Positions 24,599 to 32,353 are shown, counted from the stretch's first letter. The stretch: DNA of 32,784 nt from an uncultured Acidimicrobiales bacterium (GCA_905480195.1 CAJQPN010000015.1:1-32784), one strand, 5' to 3'. A program made the numbers and translations. Notes: generated by a model from the sequence alone, not told the origin.

Positions 24599-25798
24599 TT
24601 ACTCCAGCAGTGATGCATCGAACGGGTAGAGCGACATCAACTCCGTTCCAGTGTCGGTCACGAGAATCTGCTGCTCGAGCTTCACGCCCTCGCTTGTATC
24701 GGGCCCGCCGATGAAGCTCTCGACGCAGAGCGTCATGCCGGTTTCGATCACACCGTCGTAGCCGAACGGCACGTAGTCCTGGGCGTGATAGAGGTACGGA
24801 TACTCGCCGGTCATACCGACCCCGTGGCTCGACAGGTAATAGCGGTGTGCGGCAAATCGTTCCGGGAGATCCCAGGCTCGTTTGCTGTACTCCGAGAACG
24901 TCAGCCCTGGCTCAATAATCTCCATGTTGTGGTGAACCTGCTCGTGGGCGATCCGGTACAGCGCTCTCTGCTCGGCGCTCGGCGCGTCGGGGCCAACGTG
25001 GAACGTCCGCGAGTAGTCGGCGTAGTAGCCGTGGCAGCCAACGACGTCGGTGTCGAAGGCAACGAGCTCGTTCGCGCCGATGACCTTGTCGCTCGTCTCC
25101 TGGAACCACGGGTTGGTGTTGCCGCCTGACGACAGCAGGCGAGTCTCGATGTAGTCGGCGCCCTTCGCGATCACGTGCTGGTGGAAGACCGACCACAGCT
25201 CGTTCTCGGTCAGTCCCGGCCGGATCTCGGCTTCCATCACCTTCATGGCGTGCTCGGTGGCGCGCATCGATGCGATCTGGCAGGCGATCTCCTCGGGACC
25301 CTTGACCGCCCGTGCCCGCTCCACCGGTGCCTGTGCGTCGACGATGCGAACACCCTCGGCAGCCAGCGCGAGGGCGGCACCGGCGTTGACCCGTTCGAGA
25401 CCGACCGTGGTGTCGGTTCCAACGGTCTCGCGCACGAGCGAGGCGATCTTTGCTGCCCACGCCCTCTCGACCTCGGCGATGGCCTCCCCTGCCGCCACGA
25501 ACGAGGCGGTGGTCGCAGGTCGCACCTCGGTGATCGTCTCGAGCCCATCGGCGAGATGGAGTGCGCCGGTTAACTCGAAGAGGATCACCGGACCCTCAAC
25601 CGTGACGAAGAGGTAACGCGCCGGGTTCCGGGCCGTGAAGATCTGCATGTTGCGAGCTCCGCACGCGTACCGGATGTTGACCGGATCGGTCAGCACACAG
25701 ACCCCAATCTCGCGATCGGCCATCTCCGAACGGAGCCGACCAAGGCGATAAGCCCGCAGCGCAACCTGATCGATCGCCATGTCTTCGGTCGGGAGCAT
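24599..25798 (-). CDS. M24 metallopeptidase-fold protein of the DddP group, catalytic Asp replaced by Gly
   Basis: A 399-residue creatinase/aminopeptidase-P-fold protein. By eye it matches the DMSP lyase DddP along its length: NIRYACGARNMQIFTARNP, IETRLLSSGGNTNPWFQE, ELVAFDTDVVG, GMTLCVES and the C-terminal YPFDASLL. The metal ligands Asp249, Asp251, Asp261, His325, Glu360 and Glu375 are all present. In DddP as I recall it, the catalytic base Asp377 sits six residues after the metal His (HGVGLCD); here the sequence is HGVGMTG, putting Gly331 there, while the nearby Tyr320 is kept. DMSP cleavage may therefore be lost or changed; a peptidase or other C-S/C-O lyase role is possible. ATG 25798 is preceded at 6 nt by TAGATT; a second ATG is at 25780. 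A monocistronic gene beside a ureohydrolase-like relic. Confidence 0.85.
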   Translation of the reverse strand: MLPTEDMAIDQVALRAYRLGRLRSEMADREIGVCVLTDPVNIRYACGARNMQIFTARNPARYLFVTVEGPVILFELTGALHLADGLETITEVRPATTASFVAAGEAIAEVERAWAAKIASLVRETVGTDTTVGLERVNAGAALALAAEGVRIVDAQAPVERARAVKGPEEIACQIASMRATEHAMKVMEAEIRPGLTENELWSVFHQHVIAKGADYIETRLLSSGGNTNPWFQETSDKVIGANELVAFDTDVVGCHGYYADYSRTFHVGPDAPSAEQRALYRIAHEQVHHNMEIIEPGLTFSEYSKRAWDLPERFAAHRYYLSSHGVGMTGEYPYLYHAQDYVPFGYDGVIETGMTLCVESFIGGPDTSEGVKLEQQILVTDTGTELMSLYPFDASLLE

Positions 25799-25804
25799 CG
25801 CCGG

Positions 25805-25810
25805 AATCTA
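25805..25810 (-). promoter_or_regulatory. -10-like TAGATT, probable leaderless promoter of the DddP-like gene
   Basis: On the minus strand TAGATT ends 6 nt before ATG 25798, with no Shine-Dalgarno. It supports the longer N-terminus over the ATG at 25780. An overlapping plus-strand TACTCT (25809-25814) may once have served the adjacent pseudogene. Confidence 0.5.
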
Positions 25811-25824
25811 CTCTGGACCGAAGC

Positions 25825-26127
25825 GTGAGCGAGACGACCAACAACGGCTGATGGACGGGATCTTCTGGTAAGGCATCCCGACCCTTTCCGGGCTGAGCGC
25901 GACGACGCCCCGGCCAACGTCGATATCGGCCTTCTCGGTGCGCCGCACTCGACGGGGAACGGCACCACTTCGGGGTCCACTCACCGAACCAGGTCACCAG
26001 CTACCCCTCGATGGCGATCAGTTTCGAAATCCTGAGCCTCATCGCCGACCGCCACCACTCGACCGAGCGATCACGGCGAGGTCACGACGGACGACGAATC
26101 CGGTTCGATGTCCGGTGCGTCGGGTGA
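25825..26127 (+). pseudogene. Decayed ureohydrolase (agmatinase/arginase superfamily)-like relic
   Basis: No intact gene fills 25799-26070, but three consecutive plus-strand frames read like fragments of one protein. From ATG 25851, MDGIFW is followed by an in-frame TAA (25869-25871) and then GIPTL. A one-base loss near 25886 shifts to FRAERDDAPANVDIGLLG then APHSTGNGTT, the GxPxxxG first-strand region of ureohydrolases, where GVPHSTGNGTT is familiar. Near 25970 a further shift or deletion leads to VHSPNQVTSYPSMAISFEI then LSLIADRHH, resembling the family's C-terminal helix, ending at TGA 26125-26127 inside the next gene's 3' end. The central metal-binding DxHxD regions are missing, so it cannot be active. 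An upstream GTG at 25825 is a possible original start. Family identity is from memory of motifs, hence moderate confidence. Confidence 0.5.
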
Positions 26128-27429
26128 CGCACCGACGATGACGAGGTTCGAACCGTCGATCGCCGGAATTTGGAGGCGCGACAGCGAAACGCAGCCGTTG
26201 TTCCCGGTCACGAAGAAGAGGTAGATGCAGTCGCGACCCGGATCGATCATCGCAACGAAACTGCTGTCGGGAGCCCACAACGCTTCGAGGCCCTGCACCC
26301 GCTGCTCGAAGTCGAGCAACGTTCCGGTCTCGATCTCGTAGAGCGCAGGGAAATCGTCGAACTCGCGACCCTTTGGCAAGAAGATCCAATGGCCATCAGG
26401 GCTGATGCTCGGCCCCTGCCCAAAGTCGAGCAGATCATTGTCGAGGACGTACTCGGCACCGGCGGAGCCCTCGATACTCGTGACGACCATCTGGTTGGCG
26501 TCGGTCGTGCTCCGGCGGTACTCAAGCCACCGAGTGCCGTTTGTCGCCACGATCTCGTGCGGCGAGATCCGCTCAAGTCCATCGGCGGTCACTTCGAGCG
26601 TGCCTCCGGTCTGCGCCGTGACGAATGCACCGACCCCGGGCACAATCTCGATTTCGGCGCTCCCCGACAACAACGACCTCCCGTTGGCGACACCAGGTAC
26701 AAACTCGCCGTATTCGATACCGGCATCGGTGGGAACCAGGACGAGCAGTTCTCCGGTGTACCGCCGCACGAGTTGAACACCGGTGGCCAGGCGCATCGCC
26801 CGAGTTGGGTCGGCCGGATCAAAACCGAGCGCACCATCGCGGGTGACCAGCACAGCCTCACCGCGATCACCGTTGGCCCGCATCTCGTCGCGCACCGACA
26901 CGAGTTCGCCGGTGCCGAGATCGATCACGACAGGGAAGCCATCGGCACCCATGTACACAAAGCGGTAGTCGCTCGGCACCATCTGCACCGGCCGAAGCAA
27001 CGCATACTTGTCGACTTCATCGGGATCGACCTGCACCTCGAGCCAAGCCGTCACCAGGTCCTGCTCGGTGAGACCGGCGATCGCCACCTCTAGATCGAGA
27101 GTCGGATCGGGTTGGCTGGCGGATGCGGCATCGCCAGCGCTGCCCTGCTGCGTCGCCTCGGGCGCAGGGATCGAAGGCGCTTGGGAAGCCTCACCCCCGG
27201 ACAAGACCCAGACCACAAAGACGAAAACCGCTGCGCCGATCAGCCACCGAGCGTCGAAATGGCGGCGCGCTCCCACACCGCGGTCACCACGCCAGTCGCG
27301 AATGCGATCGCGGGGTCTGTCAGTCTCGACGACTCCTACGGGGTCGCGCGGCTCGTTCCAGTCGAGTTCGATGTCGAGAATCTCCACGCCGGGGTTGTCG
27401 GCCACGAGATCCACCATGCCATCCCCCAT
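26071..27429 (-). CDS. Single-pass membrane protein with extracytoplasmic beta-propeller-like domain
   Basis: A 452-residue protein I cannot assign to a named family. An acidic/arginine-rich cytoplasmic N-terminus of ~60 residues is followed by one transmembrane helix (62-77, WLIGAAVFVFVVWVLS), an Ala/Ser/Pro/Gln-rich linker (78-110) and a ~340-residue outside domain. That domain shows propeller-like repeats (YRFVYMGADGFPVVIDLGTG, PSISPDGHWIFLPKG, EALWAPDSSFVAMIDPG), as in TolB/WD40-like sensors or anchored lipoprotein partners. Two cysteines near the end (GRDCIYLFFVTGNNGC) could form a disulfide. The start may be ATG 27429 or ATG 27417, the latter with GGGGGAT upstream. The gene diverges from an SDR across a region with a long dyad. 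A signalling or envelope role is conceivable; no catalytic motif is seen. Confidence 0.8.
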   Translation of the reverse strand: MGDGMVDLVADNPGVEILDIELDWNEPRDPVGVVETDRPRDRIRDWRGDRGVGARRHFDARWLIGAAVFVFVVWVLSGGEASQAPSIPAPEATQQGSAGDAASASQPDPTLDLEVAIAGLTEQDLVTAWLEVQVDPDEVDKYALLRPVQMVPSDYRFVYMGADGFPVVIDLGTGELVSVRDEMRANGDRGEAVLVTRDGALGFDPADPTRAMRLATGVQLVRRYTGELLVLVPTDAGIEYGEFVPGVANGRSLLSGSAEIEIVPGVGAFVTAQTGGTLEVTADGLERISPHEIVATNGTRWLEYRRSTTDANQMVVTSIEGSAGAEYVLDNDLLDFGQGPSISPDGHWIFLPKGREFDDFPALYEIETGTLLDFEQRVQGLEALWAPDSSFVAMIDPGRDCIYLFFVTGNNGCVSLSRLQIPAIDGSNLVIVGASPDAPDIEPDSSSVVTSP

Positions 27430-27471
27430 GCTGGTGGTACGACCCCAACCCGGGATCCGGATGCGCCGCCT

Positions 27472-27510
27472 GCCGTCCTCACCCGCTCCGCAGCAGCGGG
27501 CGAGGACGGC
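27472..27510. repeat. 39-nt near-perfect inverted repeat in a divergent promoter region
   Basis: GCCGTCCTCACCCGCT (27472-27487) pairs with AGCGGGCGAGGACGGC (27495-27510): 16 positions per arm, one A/C mismatch (27481/27501) and a 7-nt loop. It lies 43-81 nt upstream of one gene and 23-61 nt upstream of the -10-like element of the other. No T-run follows on either strand, so a regulator-binding dyad or an RNA stem is more likely than a terminator. Confidence 0.75.
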
Positions 27511-27532
27511 GATGGCGCACGTGGTGCCGGTC

Positions 27533-27538
27533 TACGCT
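27533..27538 (+). promoter_or_regulatory. -10-like TACGCT, probable leaderless promoter of the SDR at 27545
   Basis: TACGCT ends 6 nt before ATG 27545; no Shine-Dalgarno is present. It favours this start over the long open frame that continues upstream across the divergent region. Confidence 0.5.
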
Positions 27539-27544
27539 GCGCCG

Positions 27545-28354
27545 ATGGCCGACCAGACAAACCACTATCACACCGGGCTCGCCGGGCGAACAGCTCTCGT
27601 CACCGGCGGAGGCTCGGGCATCGGGGCGGCAATCGCCGCCACGCTCACCACCGCAGGAGCGACGGTGCGGACCTGCGACGTCGATACCGCAACCGGTGCC
27701 GACTACGCCTGTGACGTATCCAACGAAACCGCAGTCGATGCGATGTTCGCCACCATCGACAACGAGCTCGGGCGACTCGACATCGTCGTCAACAATGTGG
27801 GTGTCGCTGGCCCGACCGGCGGGGTCGAGGACATGAACGCAGACGAGTTCGATCGCTGTGTGCAGATCAACATCGGAGGCACGTTCCGAGTCACGCAGCA
27901 GGCGGTGCAGCGGATGCGCCGACAGGGCCGCGGATCGATCGTGAATATCTCGTCCACGGCCGGGCACGTCCCCTATCCGCTTCGGTCGCCGTATTCGGCA
28001 TCAAAGTGGGCCATCGAAGGCCTCACCCGCTCATGGGCGATGGAACTCGGCCGGTTCGACATTCGGGTCAACGGTGTGGCTCCGGGCACCATTGCCGGCT
28101 CTCGCATGCGCGGCGTGATCGAGCGTGAAGCAGCAGCGATGCAGACCACAACCGATGCGGTGAAGGCCGCCTATGAAGACCAGGTGTCGATGCGGACGTT
28201 CGTCGATGCGTCCGACATCGCTGCGACGGTCACCTTTCTATGCAGCGACGCTGCCCGGTTCATCAACGGTGAGATCATCAGCGTCGATGGCCATTGCGAG
28301 ACGCTGCGAACCGAGTTCCCCGACGATGTTCGGGTGAGTGGCGTCACTTTCTAG
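27545..28354 (+). CDS. Short-chain dehydrogenase/reductase (SDR)
   Basis: A 269-residue classical SDR. VTGGGSGIG is at residues 19-27, CDVD (Asp46) follows the second strand and suggests NAD(H), NNVG is at 83-86 in place of NNAG, and the catalytic Ser137, Tyr150 and Lys154 lie in IVNISSTAG and YSASKWA. The start at ATG 27545 gives a normal N-terminus; the frame upstream is open but runs antisense through the neighbouring gene. The protein ends shortly after the IINGEIISVDGHC strand with a 20-residue tail. It lies convergent to operon B with a 34-nt gap and may serve the same pathway or none. Substrate unknown. Confidence 0.92.
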   Translation: MADQTNHYHTGLAGRTALVTGGGSGIGAAIAATLTTAGATVRTCDVDTATGADYACDVSNETAVDAMFATIDNELGRLDIVVNNVGVAGPTGGVEDMNADEFDRCVQINIGGTFRVTQQAVQRMRRQGRGSIVNISSTAGHVPYPLRSPYSASKWAIEGLTRSWAMELGRFDIRVNGVAPGTIAGSRMRGVIEREAAAMQTTTDAVKAAYEDQVSMRTFVDASDIAATVTFLCSDAARFINGEIISVDGHCETLRTEFPDDVRVSGVTF

Positions 28355-28388
28355 GCCGAGGCGGCGGTTCGAGGCGGTCGGCACCGGT

Positions 28389-28634
28389 TCACCCGCCCAC
28401 GACCGGGGCAAGGAAGTAGATCTCGGTCTCGGCGGTGACCGGCACGTACTCGGGTTCAGCGTGGATCTCCCCGTCGATGCCCGCTGACGACCCGGCCCGC
28501 AGAGCCATACCGAGGCCTGGGTAGTTCGCCTCGAGATCATCGATAATCTGACCCACCGTGGCGCCGTCCGCCTGAACGACAGCCACGCCCCCGGTGAAGG
28601 CACGGTGCTGGCTCATGAGGTGAACGGTTGTCAC
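28389..28634 (-). CDS. MoaD/ThiS-family sulfur-carrier-like protein ending in Gly-Gly
   Basis: An 81-residue protein, the same size as E. coli MoaD. It starts with a beta strand TTVHLMSQHRAFTGG, has DGATVGQIIDDLEANYPGL as the family's helix, and ends FLAPVVGG. The C-terminal diglycine is what MoaD, ThiS and ubiquitin-like sulfur carriers use for adenylation and thiocarboxylation. The start is GTG 28634; an internal ATG at 28616 would remove the first strand, so I reject it. It follows the large subunit of a molybdenum hydroxylase by 35 nt on the same strand, so it probably supports molybdopterin synthesis or Mo-sulfuration for that enzyme. No E1-like MoeB/ThiF gene is nearby. No good Shine-Dalgarno is visible. 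Confidence 0.82.
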   Translation of the reverse strand: MTTVHLMSQHRAFTGGVAVVQADGATVGQIIDDLEANYPGLGMALRAGSSAGIDGEIHAEPEYVPVTAETEIYFLAPVVGG

Positions 28635-28669
28635 GGTGGGTCAGTTTCGTCAGTTGATGACGAAGGCGC

Positions 28670-30907
28670 TCAGCGCTCGTTGAGCTTCTTCAGCACCTTC
28701 GGGGGCGACATTGGGAGCGAGGTCATGCGCACGCCGGTCGCAGCCTTGACGGCGTTGCCGATAGTGGCCATAGGCGGAACGATGCCTGTCTCACCCACAC
28801 CGCGAACCCCGTACGGATGCGCCGGATTCGGAACCTCGACGATGATCGTCTCGATGAGCGGCAGGTCGGACGCAACAGGAATCCGGTAGTCGAGGAACGA
28901 GGCATTCTCCATCGCACCATCGGCGCTGTAGATGTACTCCTCGTTCAGCGCCCAACCGATGCCCTGCACCGAACCGCCCTGCATCTGCCCCTCGACATAG
29001 CTCGGATGGATGGCAGTACCGGCGTCTTGCACTGCGGTGTAGCGAACGATCTCGACCTCTCCGGTTTCCTCATCGACCTTCAGATCGGCGCAGTGCACAG
29101 CGAAGCTCGGACCCGCACCAGCTGCGTTTAGTGACGCAGTGGCGGCGAGCGGGCCGCCGGTTCGCTTGGCCTGTGCGGTGATCTGGGCGAGCGTCAGCGG
29201 ATCGCCACCCTCGCCCCCGCCATGGCCGGGTGACACGGCTGCACCATCGACCCAGGCGACTTCGCCGACGTCGACTCCCATGATGGTGGCAGCCCGGGCC
29301 TTCAACTGTTCGATGAGATCCTCGCAGGCCTCCACCACGGCTTTGCCGGTGGCGAACGTGGCGCGAGAGCCCTCGGTGACGTCGGTGAACCCAACCGACT
29401 CAGTGTCGGCCACGATCGGGGTGATCGAATACACGTCGATGCCAAGTGTCTCGGCCGCCATCAGGGCCATCGACGCCCGCGAACCACCGATGTCGGGCGA
29501 CCCGGTGATGACGTTCGCCGTGCCATCCTCGTTGAGGTTGACCGTGGCGCTGGACTCTTCACCGATGTTGAACCAGAAGCCGACGGCCATTCCCCGGGAG
29601 GTTCCCTCAGCCGGTTCGGACTGGTAGTGATCGGACGCCTTCAGGGCTTCGAGGCACTCGACGAGCCCAACCCTCGGATGGGGCATACCCATCGCGGTCA
29701 GATCCCCTTCGACGGCAGCGTTCTTCAACCGCAGATCGATCGGGTCCATGCCGAGTTCGGTGGCGATCTCGTCGACCACAGACTCGATCGCCCATGCGGC
29801 GTGCGGTGCCGAAGGGGCGCGGTACGCCGCCGACTTCGGTGTGTTGGTCAGCGCCGTGTAGGTCTCCATACGCAAGTTGGGGAACTTGTACGAAGCCACC
29901 GACATTGCGCCGATCAGCCCTGCCATGTCGCTGAACGCGCCGACGCCGTACGCCATCCAGCCATCGATCGCGGTGAGTTCACCATCGTTGGTCGCACCGA
30001 TCTTGATCCGCAGTTCGGCGCTCGGCGCCGGACCCGAGCCCCGCAGGACCTCTTCACGCGTCATAAGGAGCTTGACCGGTTTGCCTGACTTCTCCGACAA
30101 TTTTGCCGCGATCGGCTCGAGGTAAACCGTGGTCTTGCCGCCGAAGCCGCCGCCAATCTCAGCCGGAACCACCTTGACCTTCGAGTTGTCGACACCGAGC
30201 ACGTCGGCGGTCATCGAACGGACGCGGAAGTGACCCTGGGAGGAGCACCACACGTTCGCCTTGCCGTCGCCATAGTCCACTACACACGCGTGGGGCTCGA
30301 TGTAGCCCTGGTGCACATGGGCACAGTCGAAACTCATCTCAACGACGACGTCGGCGTCGGCCATGGCTTGGTCGACGTCGCCCCGAGCGAGGTTGGTGAT
30401 CGTGGCGAGGTTCGACGGGTCGCCGGGTGGCGCGAATTTCGTGTAGTTGTTGGGATTGGCCAGCGGAGCACCTTCGGCCATCGAGTCGGCGATCGACAAA
30501 ACCGCGGGGAGCGCCTCGTACTCGACCTTGACCGCCGCAGCGGCGGCCTTGGCCTCCGCGTTGGTGGTCGCAGCGACGGCTGCCACGGCATGACCGTGGT
30601 AATACACCTCGCCGCGAGCCATGCAGTTGACGGCGGTGTCGAAGTTCGGATGCGTCGGGTCGAGCGCCGGGAAGTCGGCACCGGTGACGACGGCCTTCAC
30701 GCCGGGCATCGCCTCGGCGGCGGACGTGTCGATCGACACGATCCTGGCGTGAGCGTGCGGTGACCGCACGAATGCACCGTGGAGCTGGCCGGGAAGGTCG
30801 AGGTCGGCTCCGAAACGGGCCTTGCCCACGACCTTGTCGAAGCCATCGTGTCGGATCGGACGGGTGCCGACCCACTTGTAGTTGGTGGAGTTCTCGGTTG
30901 CCGTCAT
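28670..30907 (-). CDS. Molybdenum hydroxylase large subunit (xanthine dehydrogenase / CoxL family), operon B
   Basis: A 745-residue Mo-cofactor subunit of normal family length. N-terminal VGTRPIRHDGFDKVVGKARFGADL and RSPHAHARIVSID are typical; EIGGGFGGKT holds the cofactor glycine loop; the active-site loop is SAAYRAPSAPHAAW; and VRGVGETG near the C-terminus carries the catalytic base Glu706. The loop has neither the AYRCSFR of CO dehydrogenase nor the sequence of operon A, so the two enzymes probably differ in substrate. 4-hydroxybenzoyl-CoA-reductase-like, nicotinate/isoquinoline or aldehyde oxidoreductase functions are possible. The ATG at 30907 follows the S-subunit stop after one base. 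The downstream MoaD-like gene may assist cofactor assembly. Confidence 0.93.
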   Translation of the reverse strand: MTATENSTNYKWVGTRPIRHDGFDKVVGKARFGADLDLPGQLHGAFVRSPHAHARIVSIDTSAAEAMPGVKAVVTGADFPALDPTHPNFDTAVNCMARGEVYYHGHAVAAVAATTNAEAKAAAAAVKVEYEALPAVLSIADSMAEGAPLANPNNYTKFAPPGDPSNLATITNLARGDVDQAMADADVVVEMSFDCAHVHQGYIEPHACVVDYGDGKANVWCSSQGHFRVRSMTADVLGVDNSKVKVVPAEIGGGFGGKTTVYLEPIAAKLSEKSGKPVKLLMTREEVLRGSGPAPSAELRIKIGATNDGELTAIDGWMAYGVGAFSDMAGLIGAMSVASYKFPNLRMETYTALTNTPKSAAYRAPSAPHAAWAIESVVDEIATELGMDPIDLRLKNAAVEGDLTAMGMPHPRVGLVECLEALKASDHYQSEPAEGTSRGMAVGFWFNIGEESSATVNLNEDGTANVITGSPDIGGSRASMALMAAETLGIDVYSITPIVADTESVGFTDVTEGSRATFATGKAVVEACEDLIEQLKARAATIMGVDVGEVAWVDGAAVSPGHGGGEGGDPLTLAQITAQAKRTGGPLAATASLNAAGAGPSFAVHCADLKVDEETGEVEIVRYTAVQDAGTAIHPSYVEGQMQGGSVQGIGWALNEEYIYSADGAMENASFLDYRIPVASDLPLIETIIVEVPNPAHPYGVRGVGETGIVPPMATIGNAVKAATGVRMTSLPMSPPKVLKKLNER

Positions 30908-30908
30908 C

Positions 30909-31400
30909 TCACACTCCCTGCTTGCTGGTCGAGTTCAGTTTCACGGCGGCTTCTTGTACCGCGCGCACGATTTTGTCGTAGCCGGTGCACCGGCAGAGGT
31001 TGCCGGCGAGGCCGTAGCGGATCTCGGTTTCGGTCGGGTCGGGGTTGGCGTCGAGCAGTGCCTTAGCGGCCACGAGGAAACCAGGGGTGCAGATACCGCA
31101 CTGGAGGGCGGCGCCCTCCAGGAAGGTCTGCTGCAGCGGATGGAGTTGGTCGCCATCGGCGATGCCCTCCACCGTGAGGATCTCGCGACCTTCGACCTCA
31201 GGGGCCAGGATCAGGCACGAGCAGTTGAGTTTGCCGTCGACGAGGACCGAGCAGGAGCCACAGTCCCCGGTGCCGCAGCCCTCCTTGGTGCCGATAAGGC
31301 CGAGTTCGTCGCGTAAGGCGTCGAGTAGCGATGTGGCGTCGGCTGCCAAGAAATCAATCGGTTCACCGTTGACGATGCAGTTGATGTGTGTACGTGACAT
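30909..31400 (-). CDS. Molybdenum hydroxylase small [2Fe-2S] subunit (CoxS-like), operon B
   Basis: A 163-residue subunit with all eight cluster cysteines: Cys42, Cys47, Cys50 and Cys62 (CGTGDCGSCSVLVDG and SCLIL), and Cys101, Cys104, Cys136 and Cys138 (CGICTPGF, CRCTGY). These numbers are identical to the operon A paralogue, showing close homology. An additional cysteine at 60 next to Cys62 is unusual and may matter for cluster assignment. The start is ATG 31400, five bases after the FAD-subunit stop; the stop lies one base before the large-subunit ATG. It carries electrons from Mo to FAD. Confidence 0.95.
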   Translation of the reverse strand: MSRTHINCIVNGEPIDFLAADATSLLDALRDELGLIGTKEGCGTGDCGSCSVLVDGKLNCSCLILAPEVEGREILTVEGIADGDQLHPLQQTFLEGAALQCGICTPGFLVAAKALLDANPDPTETEIRYGLAGNLCRCTGYDKIVRAVQEAAVKLNSTSKQGV

Positions 31401-31405
31401 GTGAA

Positions 31406-32263
31406 TCAGGCTCCGTTTTTGGCACGTTCGGCGGCGATGACCGCAGCACGCTTGGCGAGCACCCCGGCGACCTGGGTGCGGTACTCGATGGTCCCACGCT
31501 TGTCATCGATGGGATTGCAGGCCGCCGATGCAGCGGTGGCAACAGCAGCGAGGGTGTCGTCATCGAGACTCGACCCAATGAGTGCAGCTTCGGCGTCGGG
31601 CACACGAACGGCGGTCGGGGCCACCGCACCCAGGACCACGCTGGCGGCGCTGACGGTGTCACCGTCCATGGTGAGACGGACAGCAGCACCGACGACGGCG
31701 ATGTCCATCTCGGTTCGCGGGATCATCCGCAGATAAGCGTCACCAGTGTTGGCAGGCGGGTCGTCGATCTCGAACTCGACGATGAACTCATCCGCGGACA
31801 GGGACGTCTGACCCGGCCCGGTCACAACGTCGGCGACCAAGACGGTTCGCTCTCCACCAGCGCCGGCAATCACGGCCCGGGCGCCTGACGCGATCATGGC
31901 CGGAACCGAGTCGGCGGCAGGCGAGCCGTTGCACAGGTTGCCACCGAGGCTTGAGCGGTTCTGGATCTGGTCGGACCCAATCAGACCGGCACCTTCGGAG
32001 ATGCCGGGGTGCATGGTGGTGAACTCCACATTGTGGGTGAGGTCCGAGGCAGGGGTTGCCGCACCGACGGTCCACCGACCGTCGGCGTGCGACACCGACA
32101 TCAAACGCTCAATCCGTTTGAGGTCGACCATCACCGACGGCTCGAGCCGACCAGTGCGCATCTGGGGAACGAGATCGGTCGCACCGGCGAACACCCGGGA
32201 GCCCGGGTTGTCAGCCAAGAGCGAGCAAGCCTCGCCCACCGTGGTGGGAGCGACGTATTGCAT
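31406..32263 (-). CDS. Molybdenum hydroxylase medium FAD-binding subunit (CoxM-like), operon B
   Basis: A 285-residue FAD subunit. The start is ATG 32263, where the conserved MQYVAPTTVGEACSLL begins, with AAAGGA 7 nt upstream; the frame is open to 32404 but the extra ~47 residues are arginine-rich and lie over the divergent promoter. FAD motifs are AGATDLVPQMR (residues ~28-38) and IQNRSSLGGNLCNGSPAADSVP, each differing from operon A (AGGQSL, and TLVGSVAHADPAAE), so the modules are old paralogues and not a recent duplication. It is the first gene of operon B (M, S, L, MoaD-like), divergent from the RidA-family gene over 99 nt. Confidence 0.92.
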   Translation of the reverse strand: MQYVAPTTVGEACSLLADNPGSRVFAGATDLVPQMRTGRLEPSVMVDLKRIERLMSVSHADGRWTVGAATPASDLTHNVEFTTMHPGISEGAGLIGSDQIQNRSSLGGNLCNGSPAADSVPAMIASGARAVIAGAGGERTVLVADVVTGPGQTSLSADEFIVEFEIDDPPANTGDAYLRMIPRTEMDIAVVGAAVRLTMDGDTVSAASVVLGAVAPTAVRVPDAEAALIGSSLDDDTLAAVATAASAACNPIDDKRGTIEYRTQVAGVLAKRAAVIAAERAKNGA

Positions 32264-32353
32264 CCAGCGATCCTTTACTTGTGAACTGCGAACAGGCGCG
32301 AGCATGCCACGCGGAGGCGCTGCACGCTGAACCCGCCGACAACGTGCGCGTGT

